A stretch of DNA of 64,000 nt from Pseudomonas laurylsulfatiphila (GCF_002934665.1 NZ_NIRS01000006.1:124001-188000); one strand, 5' to 3'; counted from the stretch's first letter, positions 41,731 to 50,512 are shown. A program made the numbers and translations. The notes: generated by a model from the sequence alone, not told the origin.

Positions 41731-42618
41731 ATGTCCACCGCAAACATTCACGGCATCATCGGCTACACCATCACCCCTTTCACCGCCCACGGCGAAGGCG
41801 TTGACCTGGACGCCCTCGGGCGCTCCATCGACCGCCTGATCGAGAGCGGCGTGCACGCCATCGCACCGCTGGGCAGCACCGGTGAAGGTGCCTACCTGAG
41901 CGACGCGGAGTGGGACCAGGTCAGCGAATTCAGTATCAAGCACGTGGCCAAACGCGTGCCGACCGTCGTCAGCGTGTCCGACCTGACCACCGCTAAAGCG
42001 GTGCGTCGCGCGCGCTTCGCCGAAGCCCATGGCGCCGATGTGGTGATGGTGCTGCCCGCGTCCTACTGGAAACTCAGTGAAGCGGAAATCCTCGCCCATT
42101 ACCGTGCCATCGGCGACAGCATCGGCGTGCCGATCATGCTCTACAACAACCCGGCCACCAGCGGCACCGACATGTCGGTGGACCTGATCCTGCGCATCGT
42201 CAAGGCCGTGGAAAACGTGACCATGGTCAAGGAGAGCACCGGCGACATCCAGCGCATGCATCAACTGCAACGTCTCGGCGACGGCCAGGTGCCGTTCTAC
42301 AACGGCTGCAATCCGTTGGCCCTGGAGGCCTTTGCCGCTGGCGCAAAAGGCTGGTGCACCGCTGCGCCGAACCTGATCCCGCAACTCAACCTTGATTTGT
42401 ATGACGCAGTGCTGGCCAACGATTTGGTCAAGGCACGGGAGCTGTTCTATCGCCAGTTGCCGCTGCTGGACTTCATTCTCAAGGGTGGCTTGCCGGCGAC
42501 GATCAAGGCGGGTTTGCGGGCGACAGGTCTGGAGGTGGGGGATCCGCGGCTGCCGGTGTTTCCGTTGGGTGAGGCGGGTTGCGCTCAGTTGCAAGGGCTG
42601 TTGAAAACCCTGCGCTGA
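41731..42618 (+). CDS. Dihydrodipicolinate synthase (DapA) family lyase
   Basis: This 295-residue TIM-barrel lyase/synthase has the GSTGEGAYLSDAEW motif near residue 47, the IMLYNNPATSGTDMSVDL stretch, and Schiff-base Lys in MVKESTGDIQRM. It resembles catabolic members (sugar-acid or keto-acid lyases) rather than housekeeping DapA, and lies with an aldolase and a cupin regulator. The ATG at 41731 follows GGAGAG. The substrate is unknown. Confidence 0.87.
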   Translation: MSTANIHGIIGYTITPFTAHGEGVDLDALGRSIDRLIESGVHAIAPLGSTGEGAYLSDAEWDQVSEFSIKHVAKRVPTVVSVSDLTTAKAVRRARFAEAHGADVVMVLPASYWKLSEAEILAHYRAIGDSIGVPIMLYNNPATSGTDMSVDLILRIVKAVENVTMVKESTGDIQRMHQLQRLGDGQVPFYNGCNPLALEAFAAGAKGWCTAAPNLIPQLNLDLYDAVLANDLVKARELFYRQLPLLDFILKGGLPATIKAGLRATGLEVGDPRLPVFPLGEAGCAQLQGLLKTLR

Positions 42619-42642
42619 TCTCCTGCCACACACACAAAACAT

Positions 42643-42733
42643 TGTGGGAGCGAGCCTGCTCGCGATGACGGTCTGTCAGTCAACATCACTGTTGAATGTG
42701 ACGGCCTCATCGCGAGCAAGCTCGCTCCCACAG
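42643..42733. repeat. Family A REPIN
   Basis: Inverted family A arms enclose about 45 bases. It follows the DapA-family gene and precedes the end of the convergent YegP gene. Confidence 0.92.
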
Positions 42734-42748
42734 GGATATGTGTTGAAT

Positions 42749-43093
42749 TCATAACACCGGTAGCGTCTTGTCCTTGACCACCTTGCTCGGGCCGTTGGCC
42801 TTCACGCTGGCGATGCCTTTCTCCATGGCTGCATCGGAGGAATAGGTCTCGCTGCTGCCGATGATTTCGTGATTGCCGGCCTTGAGGTTGAAATACGGAT
42901 GGCCATCCTTGGTGGTTTTCTTCTCGTAGCGCTCATCCAGCGGGCTGTTGGCCTGGACCGAGGCGATGCCTTTGTCGGCGGCGGCGTGGGAGGTGTACAA
43001 CTCGCTGGTCAGAATGGTCTCGGCGTTGGCCGCCTTGAGGACGAACCTGAACTGGCCATTGCTGCTTTTGCTCACTTCATACCATCCGGACAT
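42749..43093 (-). CDS. YegP-family (DUF1508) protein
   Basis: This 114-residue protein is a tandem of two DUF1508 repeats. Each has a strand-rich core (GQFRFVLKAANAETILTSEL and HPYFNLKAGNHEIIGSSETY) followed by a helix with GIASVQANS or GIASVKANG. YegP-type proteins are small cytoplasmic proteins of unknown function. The ATG at 43093 is chosen over one 17 codons upstream because the fold starts directly. Confidence 0.9.
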   Translation of the reverse strand: MSGWYEVSKSSNGQFRFVLKAANAETILTSELYTSHAAADKGIASVQANSPLDERYEKKTTKDGHPYFNLKAGNHEIIGSSETYSSDAAMEKGIASVKANGPSKVVKDKTLPVL

Positions 43094-43171
43094 GCTGTTT
43101 CTCCTTGGCGATTGAGAGGTTGCGCGCTTCACAGTAAAGACCAAGCCGGGATTTCTGTCGCCTGTACGGCC

Positions 43172-43270
43172 CCATCGCGGGGAAGACAGTTGCTCCCACA
43201 GTGTTCAAGGTGAAACACAGATTGTGTGAACACCAACAATCCCTGTGGGAGCGGGCTTGCCCGCGATGGG
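43172..43270. repeat. Diverged family A REP pair
   Basis: A decayed arm (CATCGCGGGGAAGACAGTTG) at the left and a variant arm (GTGGGAGCGGGCTTGCCCGC) at the right flank about 40 bases. The region continues with two GGGGGCGAT copies. It lies between YegP and the RHH gene. Confidence 0.7.
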
Positions 43271-43295
43271 GGCGATGGGGGCGATGCGGTCGCCG

Positions 43296-43607
43296 CTACT
43301 TCATCACCGTGCGCACCACCGACAACTCCGGGGACTGCGTCCGCCGCTGGCTCAAGTATCGCGTACAACTGACCCGCAGGAACGAAGCGAAATTGACCAC
43401 CTCGCCGCGATAGTCCATCACCTCTTCATACAGCTTGGCGATCAACTGATTGGTGGTCATGCCGTCGACCTCGGCGATTTCGCTGAGGATGTCCCAGAAC
43501 TGATTCTCCAGCCGCAGGGTGGTGACCACCCCGCAGATGCGCAGCGAGCGGGAGCGCGATTCGTAAAGAATCGGGTCGGCTTTGACGTACAGCTCGCACA
43601 TGGACAT
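43296..43607 (-). CDS. Ribbon-helix-helix domain protein
   Basis: This 103-residue protein carries a small arc-type fold (TTLRLENQFWDILSEIAEVD, then GMTTNQLIAKLYEEV) and a C-terminal CTRYLSQR region, as in the RHH_4 group. Many such proteins bind DNA as dimers, but this subgroup is unstudied. Its start at 43607 behind GAGGGG fits. It sits 8 bases downstream of the DJ-1/PfpI gene and is probably co-transcribed. Confidence 0.82.
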   Translation of the reverse strand: MSMCELYVKADPILYESRSRSLRICGVVTTLRLENQFWDILSEIAEVDGMTTNQLIAKLYEEVMDYRGEVVNFASFLRVSCTRYLSQRRTQSPELSVVRTVMK

Positions 43608-43615
43608 GCCCCTCG

Positions 43616-44197
43616 TTACAGCGTGATTTTGGTACCCAGCAACCCCAGGAAACCGGCCAGCCAGTTCGGGTGCGCAGGCCAGGCCGGCGCCGTGGCCAGA
43701 TTGCCCTGAACATGGCCGTCCGTCACCGGGATGTCGATATACGTACCGCCCGCCAGGCGCACTTCCGGAGCACAGGCCGGATAAGCGCTGCATTCACGGC
43801 CTTCAAGAATACCCGCTGCCGCCAGCAACTGCGCGCCATGGCACACGGCGGCGATCGGCTTGCCGGCCTTGTCGAATGCGCGCACCAGTTCCAGGACCTT
43901 TTCGTTCAGGCGCAGATACTCCGGCGCACGGCCACCCGGAATCAGCACGGCGTCATAATCGGCGGCGTTGACCTTGGCAAAATCGAAGTTCAGGGCAAAC
44001 AGGTGACCGGGTTTTTCGCTGTAGGTCTGGTCGCCTTCAAAGTCATGGATCGCCGTGCGCACGGTCTGGCCGGCGGTTTTGTCCGGGCAAACGGCGTGCA
44101 CCGTGTGGCCGACCATCAGCAGCGCCTGGAACGGCACCATCACCTCATAGTCTTCGACGTAATCACCAACCAGCATCAGAATTTTTTTCGCAGCCAT
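43616..44197 (-). CDS. DJ-1/PfpI family protein
   Basis: This 193-residue protein of the DJ-1/PfpI/class I glutamine-amidotransferase superfamily has the nucleophile elbow AAVCHGAQLLAAA with Cys in its centre and a YDAVLIPGGRAPEYLR stretch. PfpI-type relatives include deglycases and proteases; the role here is unknown. The ATG at 44197 is chosen over an upstream start that would read through a family B repeat. It forms a pair with the RHH gene. Confidence 0.9.
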   Translation of the reverse strand: MAAKKILMLVGDYVEDYEVMVPFQALLMVGHTVHAVCPDKTAGQTVRTAIHDFEGDQTYSEKPGHLFALNFDFAKVNAADYDAVLIPGGRAPEYLRLNEKVLELVRAFDKAGKPIAAVCHGAQLLAAAGILEGRECSAYPACAPEVRLAGGTYIDIPVTDGHVQGNLATAPAWPAHPNWLAGFLGLLGTKITL

Positions 44198-44295
44198 GGG
44201 GAGGACTCCTCTGGAAGTGGGCGTGCAGGAGTATTCAAGGTAGTCCTTATCGGGCGGGGCGGGTAACAACCGGCTACTACGAACACACACGTCCA

Positions 44296-44410
44296 CTGTA
44301 GGAGCTGCCGAAGGCTGCGATCTTTTGATCTTGATCTTGATCTTCAGTGATCCGTTTAGCCGCGAATTGAAAAGCAAGATCAAAAGATCGCAGCCTTCGG
44401 CAGCTCCTAC
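44296..44410. repeat. Family B repeat pair
   Basis: Inverted family B arms enclose about 50 bases. It lies between the divergent DJ-1 and DMT transporter genes and takes up most of that 333-base gap. No other signal is evident there. Confidence 0.92.
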
Positions 44411-44530
44411 GCGTTGCTCGCTTTACTCGCAACTGTACGGATAACTCTGCACCTATCTGTAACAGCGCGAAAGCGAGCGTTTATGGCTAGATGAAGGCAT
44501 CTCCCATCACCCACGATTCTGGTTGCCATC

Positions 44531-45421
44531 ATGTCCTCGCGCGAAAACACCGGCATGGCCCTGGGCCTGCTCGGCGTTGTGATCTTCAGCCTCACCCTGC
44601 CCTTCACGCGGATCGTCGTGCAGGAACTCCACCCGCTGCTCAACGGCCTGGGCCGGGCACTGTTTGCGGCAGTTCCAGCGGCATTGCTGTTGCTGTGGCG
44701 TCGGGAGAAATGGCCGACCTGGAAGCAGGTAAAAGGCCTGACGCTGGTGATGGCCGGGGTGATCCTCGGTTTCCCGGTGTTGTCGGCCTGGGCCATGCAA
44801 ACCTTGCCGGCGTCCCACGGTGCGCTGGTCAACGGTTTGCAGCCGCTGTGCGTGGCACTGTACGCCGCATGGTTGTCCCATGAACGGCCTTCGAAAGCGT
44901 TCTGGGCCTGCGCCGCATTGGGCAGTGCGCTGGTGCTCGGTTATGCGCTGATCAGCGGTGCCGGCAGCATTCAGGCCGGTGACCTGCTGATGCTTGGCGC
45001 CATTGCCGTGGGCGGACTGGGCTACGCCGAGGGAGGTCGACTGGCCAGGGAGATGGGCGGCTGGCAGGTGATCTGCTGGGCGCTGGTGCTATCGACGCCG
45101 CTGTTGATCGGCCCGGTGGTGTATCTGGCGCTGCAACACCAGGGTGAGGTTTCCGCCAGGACCTGGTGGGCCTTCGGTTATGTCTCGCTGTTTTCGCAGT
45201 TCATCGGTTTCTTCGCCTGGTACGCCGGGCTGGCCATGGGCGGCATTGCCCGGGTCAGCCAGATTCAGTTGCTGCAGATTTTCTTCACCATCGCCTTCTC
45301 GGCACTGTTCTTCGGTGAACATGTGGAGCCGATTACCTGGCTGTTTGCCGGTGGGGTCATTGTGACAGTGATGCTAGGGCGCAAGACAGCGGTCATGCCG
45401 GCACGAGTCGCCACGACATAA
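44531..45421 (+). CDS. EamA-type DMT-superfamily transporter
   Basis: This 296-residue transporter has ten predicted segments in two EamA repeats (LGLLGVVIFSLTLPFTRIVV opens the first; a second repeat begins near GDLLMLGAIAVGGLGYAEGG). RhaT/EamA carriers export amino acids or metabolites, but the cargo is unknown. The ATG at 44531 is a clear start. It stands alone between two family B repeats. Confidence 0.88.
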   Translation: MSSRENTGMALGLLGVVIFSLTLPFTRIVVQELHPLLNGLGRALFAAVPAALLLLWRREKWPTWKQVKGLTLVMAGVILGFPVLSAWAMQTLPASHGALVNGLQPLCVALYAAWLSHERPSKAFWACAALGSALVLGYALISGAGSIQAGDLLMLGAIAVGGLGYAEGGRLAREMGGWQVICWALVLSTPLLIGPVVYLALQHQGEVSARTWWAFGYVSLFSQFIGFFAWYAGLAMGGIARVSQIQLLQIFFTIAFSALFFGEHVEPITWLFAGGVIVTVMLGRKTAVMPARVATT

Positions 45422-45424
45422 GGC

Positions 45425-45499
45425 AAGATCAAAGGATCGCAGCCTTCGGCAGCTCCTACACCGATCAATGTAGGAGCTGTCGAAGGCTGCGATCTTTTG
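45425..45499. repeat. Family B repeat pair
   Basis: Inverted family B arms, the left carrying CAAAGGATCGC in place of CAAAAGATCGC, occupy the space between the convergent DMT transporter and methyltransferase genes. Confidence 0.9.
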
Positions 45500-45502
45500 G
45501 GG

Positions 45503-46720
45503 TCAGCTCAAATAACCGTCAGCGCGCAGCAACGTTTCCAGGCAATGCTCGCTGATGTGGTAAAAATCCTTCAGCTCCTGAATCTTCGCCAATAACTGGG
45601 CCGGTTCCACCGGCTCGGCGCGCTTGACCGCCAGGATCATCTTGTTCTTGTTGGTGTGGTCCAGCGAGATGAACTCGAACACCTTGGTTTCGTAGCCGCA
45701 GGCCTCAAGGAACAACGCGCGCAAACTATCGGTGACCATTTCCGCCTGCTGGCCCAGGTGCAAGCCGTATTGCAGCATCGGCTTGAGCAGCGCCGGGCTC
45801 TGGATTTGCAGGCGGATCTGTTTATGGCAGCAAGGCGAGCACATGATGATCGACGCGCCTGAGCGGATGCCGGTGTGGATCGCATAGTCGGTGGCGATAT
45901 CGCAGGCATGCAGGGCGATCATCACGTCCAGCTCGCTCGGTGCCACGCTGCGCACGTCACCGCACTTGAACACCAGGCCAGGGTGCTCAAGCCTGGCGGC
46001 CGCCGTGTTGCACAGGGTGACCATGTCTTCACGCAGCTCGACACCGGTCACTTCGCCTTCAGCTTTCAAGGTGTTTCGCAGGTAATCGTGGATGGCGAAG
46101 GTCAGGTAACCCTTGCCCGAACCGAAGTCCGCCACACGCACCGGCTTGTCCAGCGCCAGGGGTGACGAGGTCAGTGCATGGCTGAACACTTCGATGAACT
46201 TGTTGATCTGCTTCCACTTGCGTGACATCGCCGGGATCAGTTCATGCTGCTTGTTGGTGACCCCCAGGTCGGCGAGAAACGGCCGGCTCAGGTCAAGAAA
46301 ACGGTTTTTCTCACGGTTGTGCTCGGCCGATGGCACTTCGCGCAATTGTTGAGGTTTGCTCTTGAACAGCGATGACTTGCCCTTTTTGCTGTATTCGAGC
46401 TGGGCTTCGTCGGTCAACGACAACAAATGCGCATTTTTGAACGACGCCGGCAGCAACCCGGCAATGCTCGCCACGCCTTCGGCCAACGGCAGGTTCTTGG
46501 TGATATCACGGGTCTTGTAGCGATAGACGAAAGACAGGCAAGGCTGCGCCTTGACCGTCACCGGCTTGATGATGATCCGCTGCAGGTCCGTTTCATCGCC
46601 CGCGTACTTGGCCAGCACCAGTTTGATGAACGCATTGTGCTCGAGGCTGGCTTGCAGCAGTTCGATGAACTGGGCTTGATGATCCGGCGCGAGGCTGGCG
46701 GGAGTGGCGGTGACGGACAT
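45503..46720 (-). CDS. SAM-dependent methyltransferase (Methyltransf_32 type)
   Basis: This 405-residue protein has a Rossmann SAM domain in its second half: motif I VADFGSGKGYLTFAIHDYL near 195, then LRSVA-type linker and DVMIALHACDIATDYAI near 270. The ACDIATD and CSPCCHKQIR motifs are typical of the YqeM/Methyltransf_32-type group. The N-terminal 180 residues form a family-specific domain. RNA or protein modification is likely but unproven. Confidence 0.85.
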   Translation of the reverse strand: MSVTATPASLAPDHQAQFIELLQASLEHNAFIKLVLAKYAGDETDLQRIIIKPVTVKAQPCLSFVYRYKTRDITKNLPLAEGVASIAGLLPASFKNAHLLSLTDEAQLEYSKKGKSSLFKSKPQQLREVPSAEHNREKNRFLDLSRPFLADLGVTNKQHELIPAMSRKWKQINKFIEVFSHALTSSPLALDKPVRVADFGSGKGYLTFAIHDYLRNTLKAEGEVTGVELREDMVTLCNTAAARLEHPGLVFKCGDVRSVAPSELDVMIALHACDIATDYAIHTGIRSGASIIMCSPCCHKQIRLQIQSPALLKPMLQYGLHLGQQAEMVTDSLRALFLEACGYETKVFEFISLDHTNKNKMILAVKRAEPVEPAQLLAKIQELKDFYHISEHCLETLLRADGYLS

Positions 46721-46852
46721 GAAAAAACGGCCTCAGGCGATGCAAATCGGAGAATGCCGGTATTTTAAGGGGGACGAGGACTTTGGGCACGGGGTTATTT
46801 TGTGGCAGGTCCCAGTCACGCAGCCCAGGACCTCGATACAAGCGTTGTAGCC

Positions 46853-47215
46853 TCAGGGTTCCACCAGGCGAAGCTTGCGATTGTTCGGTGAATTGATGAT
46901 GTGTTTGACGATCAGTCCCACTGGCACCGCCCAGGTCAGGCCATTGGCAGGGTCAGTCACCACGGCGACCGTTTCGGAACTCGCATCGATGTCCAGGCGC
47001 CGACGGTCGTTGCACGACTTGAGTACGCCATAGGCACGGCTGACCAGCCTTTCGGCCAGGAACATCGGTACATCCATATTCTGCAGATGCTTCACCGCGC
47101 GACAAAACAGGACTTGATCATCGATCCCCCCTTCACTTTCATGACGCCGCAGAAACGCCTGGGCAATAGCTAATAGCTCCTCATTCAAACCTGCATTTTC
47201 ATCGATGACCTTCAT
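46853..47215 (-). CDS. Unidentified small protein beside the Ogr-like gene
   Basis: This 120-residue protein (MKVIDENAGLNEELLAIAQA) has a helical first half and a strand-rich second half ending LIVKHIINSPNNRKLRLVEP. I do not recognise a family. The ATG at 47215 fits AGGAGA better than a GTG two codons upstream. It lies two bases after the Ogr-like gene and is co-oriented. It is therefore probably part of the phage-derived unit. Confidence 0.6.
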   Translation of the reverse strand: MKVIDENAGLNEELLAIAQAFLRRHESEGGIDDQVLFCRAVKHLQNMDVPMFLAERLVSRAYGVLKSCNDRRRLDIDASSETVAVVTDPANGLTWAVPVGLIVKHIINSPNNRKLRLVEP

Positions 47216-47217
47216 GC

Positions 47218-47496
47218 TCACGTCTCCTGCGACACTTCTGTCGTGTCAGGACTGACAGCAACAGGCCGGGAGGCACGGCGCAAATCGGGTCCGGCGCAAG
47301 GCAGGCGTACGGCCGGATTGGGCATGCCACTGGGCGAAAGCTCATGGGTCATTTCAAATTCGGCACGTACGGACCAACCGCAAGCTTCCGACGTGCATTG
47401 CAGGTACGCCACCCGCAGGAAAATATGCCGGCCTTCGCTGGTGCGGATGCGCATCCGGCTCAAGCAGTGCGGGCACACCATTTTATAAGTACTCAT
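47218..47496 (-). CDS. Ogr/Delta-like zinc-finger transcription factor
   Basis: This 92-residue protein carries a zinc-finger pattern VCPHCLSRMRIRTS and, 28 residues on, CTSEACGWSVRAEFEMTHEL. The CX2C...CX4C order is the mark of the Ogr/Delta family, activators of late genes in P2-like phages. The C-terminal tail is Pro-rich and specific. The ATG at 47496 begins MSTYKMVCPHC. A relic of a P2-like regulatory unit is the natural reading; no late genes are in the window. Confidence 0.85.
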   Translation of the reverse strand: MSTYKMVCPHCLSRMRIRTSEGRHIFLRVAYLQCTSEACGWSVRAEFEMTHELSPSGMPNPAVRLPCAGPDLRRASRPVAVSPDTTEVSQET

Positions 47497-47535
47497 GCTT
47501 GAATCCCGAGGGTCATTGGGTGGCAATCAACCTGA

Positions 47536-47670
47536 TCAAACGCAATACTGCTTGAGGCGTTCATCGCGGCGCTCCGGGCTTGCGAACAGTGTCTGCCAGG
47601 CATAAGGAACTGCATCGGGCAGACGCGTAATGGGGTCGAGCCATGCTCGTAGGAAATCCCCCTGATACCA
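47536..47670 (-). pseudogene. Possible decayed small gene between ogr and cI
   Basis: A 44-codon open frame without start (WYQGDFLRAWLDPITRLPDA, then VPYAWQTLFA) has codon use that looks real. It follows directly on a TAA and is out of frame with an ATG segment (MSKLPN) a few bases upstream. A single frameshift would join them. The family is not recognised. The frame may also be chance. Confidence 0.3.
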
Positions 47671-47796
47671 TTAGGAAGTTTCGACATCGTATTCTTCTGA
47701 CTCATCTTTGATGATTGATTACTTACAAGAAAAAAAGTACTCATTACGCATAAATTAGGCACTCAAAAAGCATATGTCAAAAGGAAGCGGCTCAAA

Positions 47797-48222
47797 TTGC
47801 GTAGCAAAAAATCACAAGCTGTTCTGGCTCGTCTAAAGCAAGTTACCGGTACAAAAACCGATGCTTCTTTATCTTCCGCGCTGCAGATCAGCCCGCAAAC
47901 CCTTAGTAGCTGGCGAGGCCGCGACAGCACACCTTACTCATTATGCGTAGAAATCGCGCAAACCCGGGGAATATCCCTTGACTGGCTGTTGCTGGGCGAA
48001 GGGCCGATTCTGAGAAAAGCAGTTACTGATTCTTCGGAGACCGCTCAGGAAAGCACAACACGGGAAAACACCATTCTCGCGCTCTGGCGGTTGCTCGACG
48101 AAAATGATCGCTGCGCCATACAAAACGCACTCGAGGAAAAGCAACGACTGCGTGATATGGAACTCAGGCTTTCCGAAATGGCCGCTATCCTGGCAACACT
48201 CAAACCTTCGAATGAAACCTGA
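47797..48222 (+). CDS. CI-like phage repressor
   Basis: This 141-residue protein has a helix-turn-helix of the phage CI N-terminal type (TDASLSSALQISPQTLSSWR, then GISLDWLLLGEGPI) and a short helical C-terminus instead of a peptidase domain. The start is a TTG at 47797 with AAGGAAG nine bases upstream; no ATG suits this frame. It is divergent from ogr, as in an early/late switch. The absence of a LexA-like cleavage domain suggests it is not directly RecA-inducible. Confidence 0.82.
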   Translation: MRSKKSQAVLARLKQVTGTKTDASLSSALQISPQTLSSWRGRDSTPYSLCVEIAQTRGISLDWLLLGEGPILRKAVTDSSETAQESTTRENTILALWRLLDENDRCAIQNALEEKQRLRDMELRLSEMAAILATLKPSNET

Positions 48223-48300
48223 TGAACGGGGTCATCCGAAGTTGCATGGCTTCAAGAAACGCCCGTCCCGGCTATCAAGGCACCCCCCATTCACGGCCCC

Positions 48301-48657
48301 TCATCTTCGTCCTCTCAGGTGTCGAATGATTTCCCCGATACCGACACCGTCGACCCATTGCATGAGCTTGATGCTGATCGGAATAACGATCAGCGCACAA
48401 AGAAAGGCCGTTACACCTTCTGTCAGAAATGGCGCCAGCGGATGTGCGACAGGCGTAAAGAGGTAACCGACACCCGCAGACAGCAACCAGGAACCGATGC
48501 GCTGCCAGGCCTTGAAGCTGGTGCGAGTGGTGGTGACCAGCCACGCGCCGAGCATCGCACCGAACAGTACCTCGCCATTGACCACTGGCAGCGTTGCAAT
48601 CCCCATTCCCAACATGAGCCCATTGATGCCGTTGTAGGTCGAATCAGTCAGGCTCAT
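48301..48657 (-). CDS. Phage holin-like membrane protein
   Basis: This 118-residue protein has about three hydrophobic segments (residues 12-32, 52-72 and 78-95) and the length of the putative holins found in Pseudomonas prophages and tailocin clusters. It overlaps the LuxR-type gene by 14 bases, so the two are co-translated or coupled. No endolysin is visible in the window. The call is by hydropathy and resemblance. Confidence 0.7.
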   Translation of the reverse strand: MSLTDSTYNGINGLMLGMGIATLPVVNGEVLFGAMLGAWLVTTTRTSFKAWQRIGSWLLSAGVGYLFTPVAHPLAPFLTEGVTAFLCALIVIPISIKLMQWVDGVGIGEIIRHLRGRR

Positions 48658-48946
48658 GCGCACCTCGCGCAACGACCGAATCCACCTGGATCGCTCCCGA
48701 CTCGATTGCCCTGAGCAATGCGCAGGTGCGAGAGCTGACGTCGAACTTTCGGCGAATATTGGCGAAGTGAAAATTGACGGTAGATTCCGTGCAATTCTCG
48801 ATCCTGGCGATTTCCCAAGAAGTTTTGCCCTTGAAACACCACATCAGGATTTGCGTTTCTTTCGCCGTCAGTTTCGCCTTGGGCTTGTTTCCCTCAGCGC
48901 CATTGGCTGCCTGTGCCAAAGAGTCAATCGATTGTCGGGTTGCCAT
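48644..48946 (-). CDS. LuxR-type HTH regulator
   Basis: This 100-residue protein is almost only a LuxR helix-turn-helix domain (LTAKETQILMWCFKGKTSWE, then IARIENCTESTVNFHFANIR). It has no autoinducer-binding domain. It belongs to the group often coupled to holin genes in Pseudomonas. The ATG at 48946 is the natural start. It may regulate the holin gene it overlaps. Confidence 0.85.
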   Translation of the reverse strand: MATRQSIDSLAQAANGAEGNKPKAKLTAKETQILMWCFKGKTSWEIARIENCTESTVNFHFANIRRKFDVSSRTCALLRAIESGAIQVDSVVARGAHEPD

Positions 48947-49075
48947 AAGAATCCCTCTTCGCGGGAACGCCCGTCGCTGGGCGTCCACTGTTGGAGAGAA
49001 ATACTGACGACAAGGCCGAACCCGGACAATTGACGGGAGTTGTAGCGGTGAGCGCTACACAACGCCAGGGAGGAT

Positions 49076-49693
49076 TTAGCCGAGTACCACCAGGCGGTTC
49101 GGCAGTTCATTGCGCACATGGGTCACGGGCACGTGCACCTTGAGCAGCTCGCCGCAGGCTTCGACGCAGCTGACAAAACCTTGCAACGTCTGCCCCTGCT
49201 TCACCTGTTGGGTGAAGGTGGCGACGATGGCCTCCCAGTTCTTGTTGTCCAGGCGACTGGAAATGCCTTCATCCACCAGAATCTCCACATAACGCTCGGC
49301 TTCGGAGACGAAAATCAGTACACCGGTGCTGCCTTCGGTGTGGTGCAGGTTCTGCTCCAGGAACTGCCGGCGCGCCAGGTTCGAGGCGCGCCAGTGGCGC
49401 ACCGAGCGCGGGATCAGATGGGTAGTGACTTTCGGCAGACGGAACACCAGGCACAGGACGATGAAGATGGCCCATTGCACCAGCAGCAGGCTGTGCATGG
49501 TCAGCCAGCCGGTGAGGTAATGCACGATGCCCGGCACTAGCAGCGCCAGCAGGCTGGCCCACAGCAACGGGATGTACGCATAGTCGTCGGCGCGGGCGGC
49601 GAGCACGGTCACCAGTTCTGCGTCGGTGTCGCGCTCGACCCGGGCGATTGCCTCGGCGACCTTGCGTTGTTCGTGTTCAGTCAGTAATGCCAT
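49076..49693 (-). CDS. TPM-domain membrane protein
   Basis: This 205-residue protein has two membrane segments (about 45-90) and a TPM-domain (SEAERYVEILVDEGISSRLD in its core). The start at 49693 is chosen because the longer frame reads a Gly-rich tail of the neighbour in another frame. It is the last gene of a TPM/TPM/LemA group on the minus strand. TPM proteins are thought to act in envelope protein quality or as phosphatase-like domains. Its role is unproven. Confidence 0.85.
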   Translation of the reverse strand: MALLTEHEQRKVAEAIARVERDTDAELVTVLAARADDYAYIPLLWASLLALLVPGIVHYLTGWLTMHSLLLVQWAIFIVLCLVFRLPKVTTHLIPRSVRHWRASNLARRQFLEQNLHHTEGSTGVLIFVSEAERYVEILVDEGISSRLDNKNWEAIVATFTQQVKQGQTLQGFVSCVEACGELLKVHVPVTHVRNELPNRLVVLG

Positions 49694-49721
49694 GTCGTGA
49701 ATTGCCTGCTCATTTTTATGA

Positions 49722-50477
49722 TCACCAGCCGCCGGACGAACCGCCCCCGCCGAAACTGCCTCCGCCGCCGCTGAAGCCTCCACCTCCACCGCCGCCGCCA
49801 AATCCACCACCGCCAAAGCCGCCCCCGGATCCTCCGGAGCCGCCCCGGCCGGCGGGAAGGATACCGAGCATCTGACACACAAAAACAGTCAGGATGAACA
49901 GCATCACCAAAAACACCAGCAACCCGGGATGCCGCGAGACGAAATCGTCCCCCGGATCGCCTCTGGATTCATACGCCGTGGAGGGTTCGTCCAAGGGGTT
50001 GCCGCCCAGCACCACCAGCATCGCCGCCACGCCGTCACTGATACCTTTACTGAAGTTGCCGGTCTTGAATGCCGGGGTGATGACCTGGTTGATGATCACT
50101 GAACTCTGGGCATCGGTCAGGCGATCCTCCAGGCCATACCCGACTTCGATACGCAACCGGCGCTCGTTCCGGGCGACGATCAGCAGGGCGCCGTTGTTCT
50201 TGTCTTTCTGCCCGATACCCCAGTGGCGGCCGAGCTGATAACCGAAGTCAGCGATGTCGGTGCCCTGCAAGTCCGGCAACGTCACGACCACAAGCTGCTC
50301 GCCGGTGGCCTGTTCATGGGCCTGAAGCTGTTGGTTGAGCTGCTCGCGCACTGCAGGTTCGATCATCTGCGCGTTGTCGACCACGCGCCCGGTCAGCGCC
50401 GGAAAACTCAATTCGGCCCGGGCCGTGATCGCCACCATCCACAACAACAGCATCAGGCCCGTTTTCAACACGCGCAT
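49722..50477 (-). CDS. YgcG-like TPM-domain protein with Gly-rich tail
   Basis: This 251-residue protein has a signal peptide (MRVLKTGLMLLLWMVAITAR), a TPM domain (about 28-150, with QATGEQLVVVTLPDLQG), one membrane segment (about 182-205) and a tail made almost only of Gly, Ser and Phe with GGGGFGGGG runs. This is the layout of YgcG. It lies between the small TPM gene and lemA, a common trio. The function is unknown. Confidence 0.9.
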   Translation of the reverse strand: MRVLKTGLMLLLWMVAITARAELSFPALTGRVVDNAQMIEPAVREQLNQQLQAHEQATGEQLVVVTLPDLQGTDIADFGYQLGRHWGIGQKDKNNGALLIVARNERRLRIEVGYGLEDRLTDAQSSVIINQVITPAFKTGNFSKGISDGVAAMLVVLGGNPLDEPSTAYESRGDPGDDFVSRHPGLLVFLVMLFILTVFVCQMLGILPAGRGGSGGSGGGFGGGGFGGGGGGGGFSGGGGSFGGGGSSGGW

Positions 50478-50512
50478 TGGCTACCTCTTCCGTAGTGACG
50501 CACAAGCTGTAC

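Noticed and set aside
47493..47762. 89-codon minus-strand frame between ogr and cI
   Set aside because: Codon use is unlike its neighbours; the overlapping startless frame at 47536-47670 looks more like true coding remains.
49648..49875. Pro-rich 75-codon plus-strand frame
   Set aside because: It is the complement of the Gly-rich tail of the YgcG-like protein.
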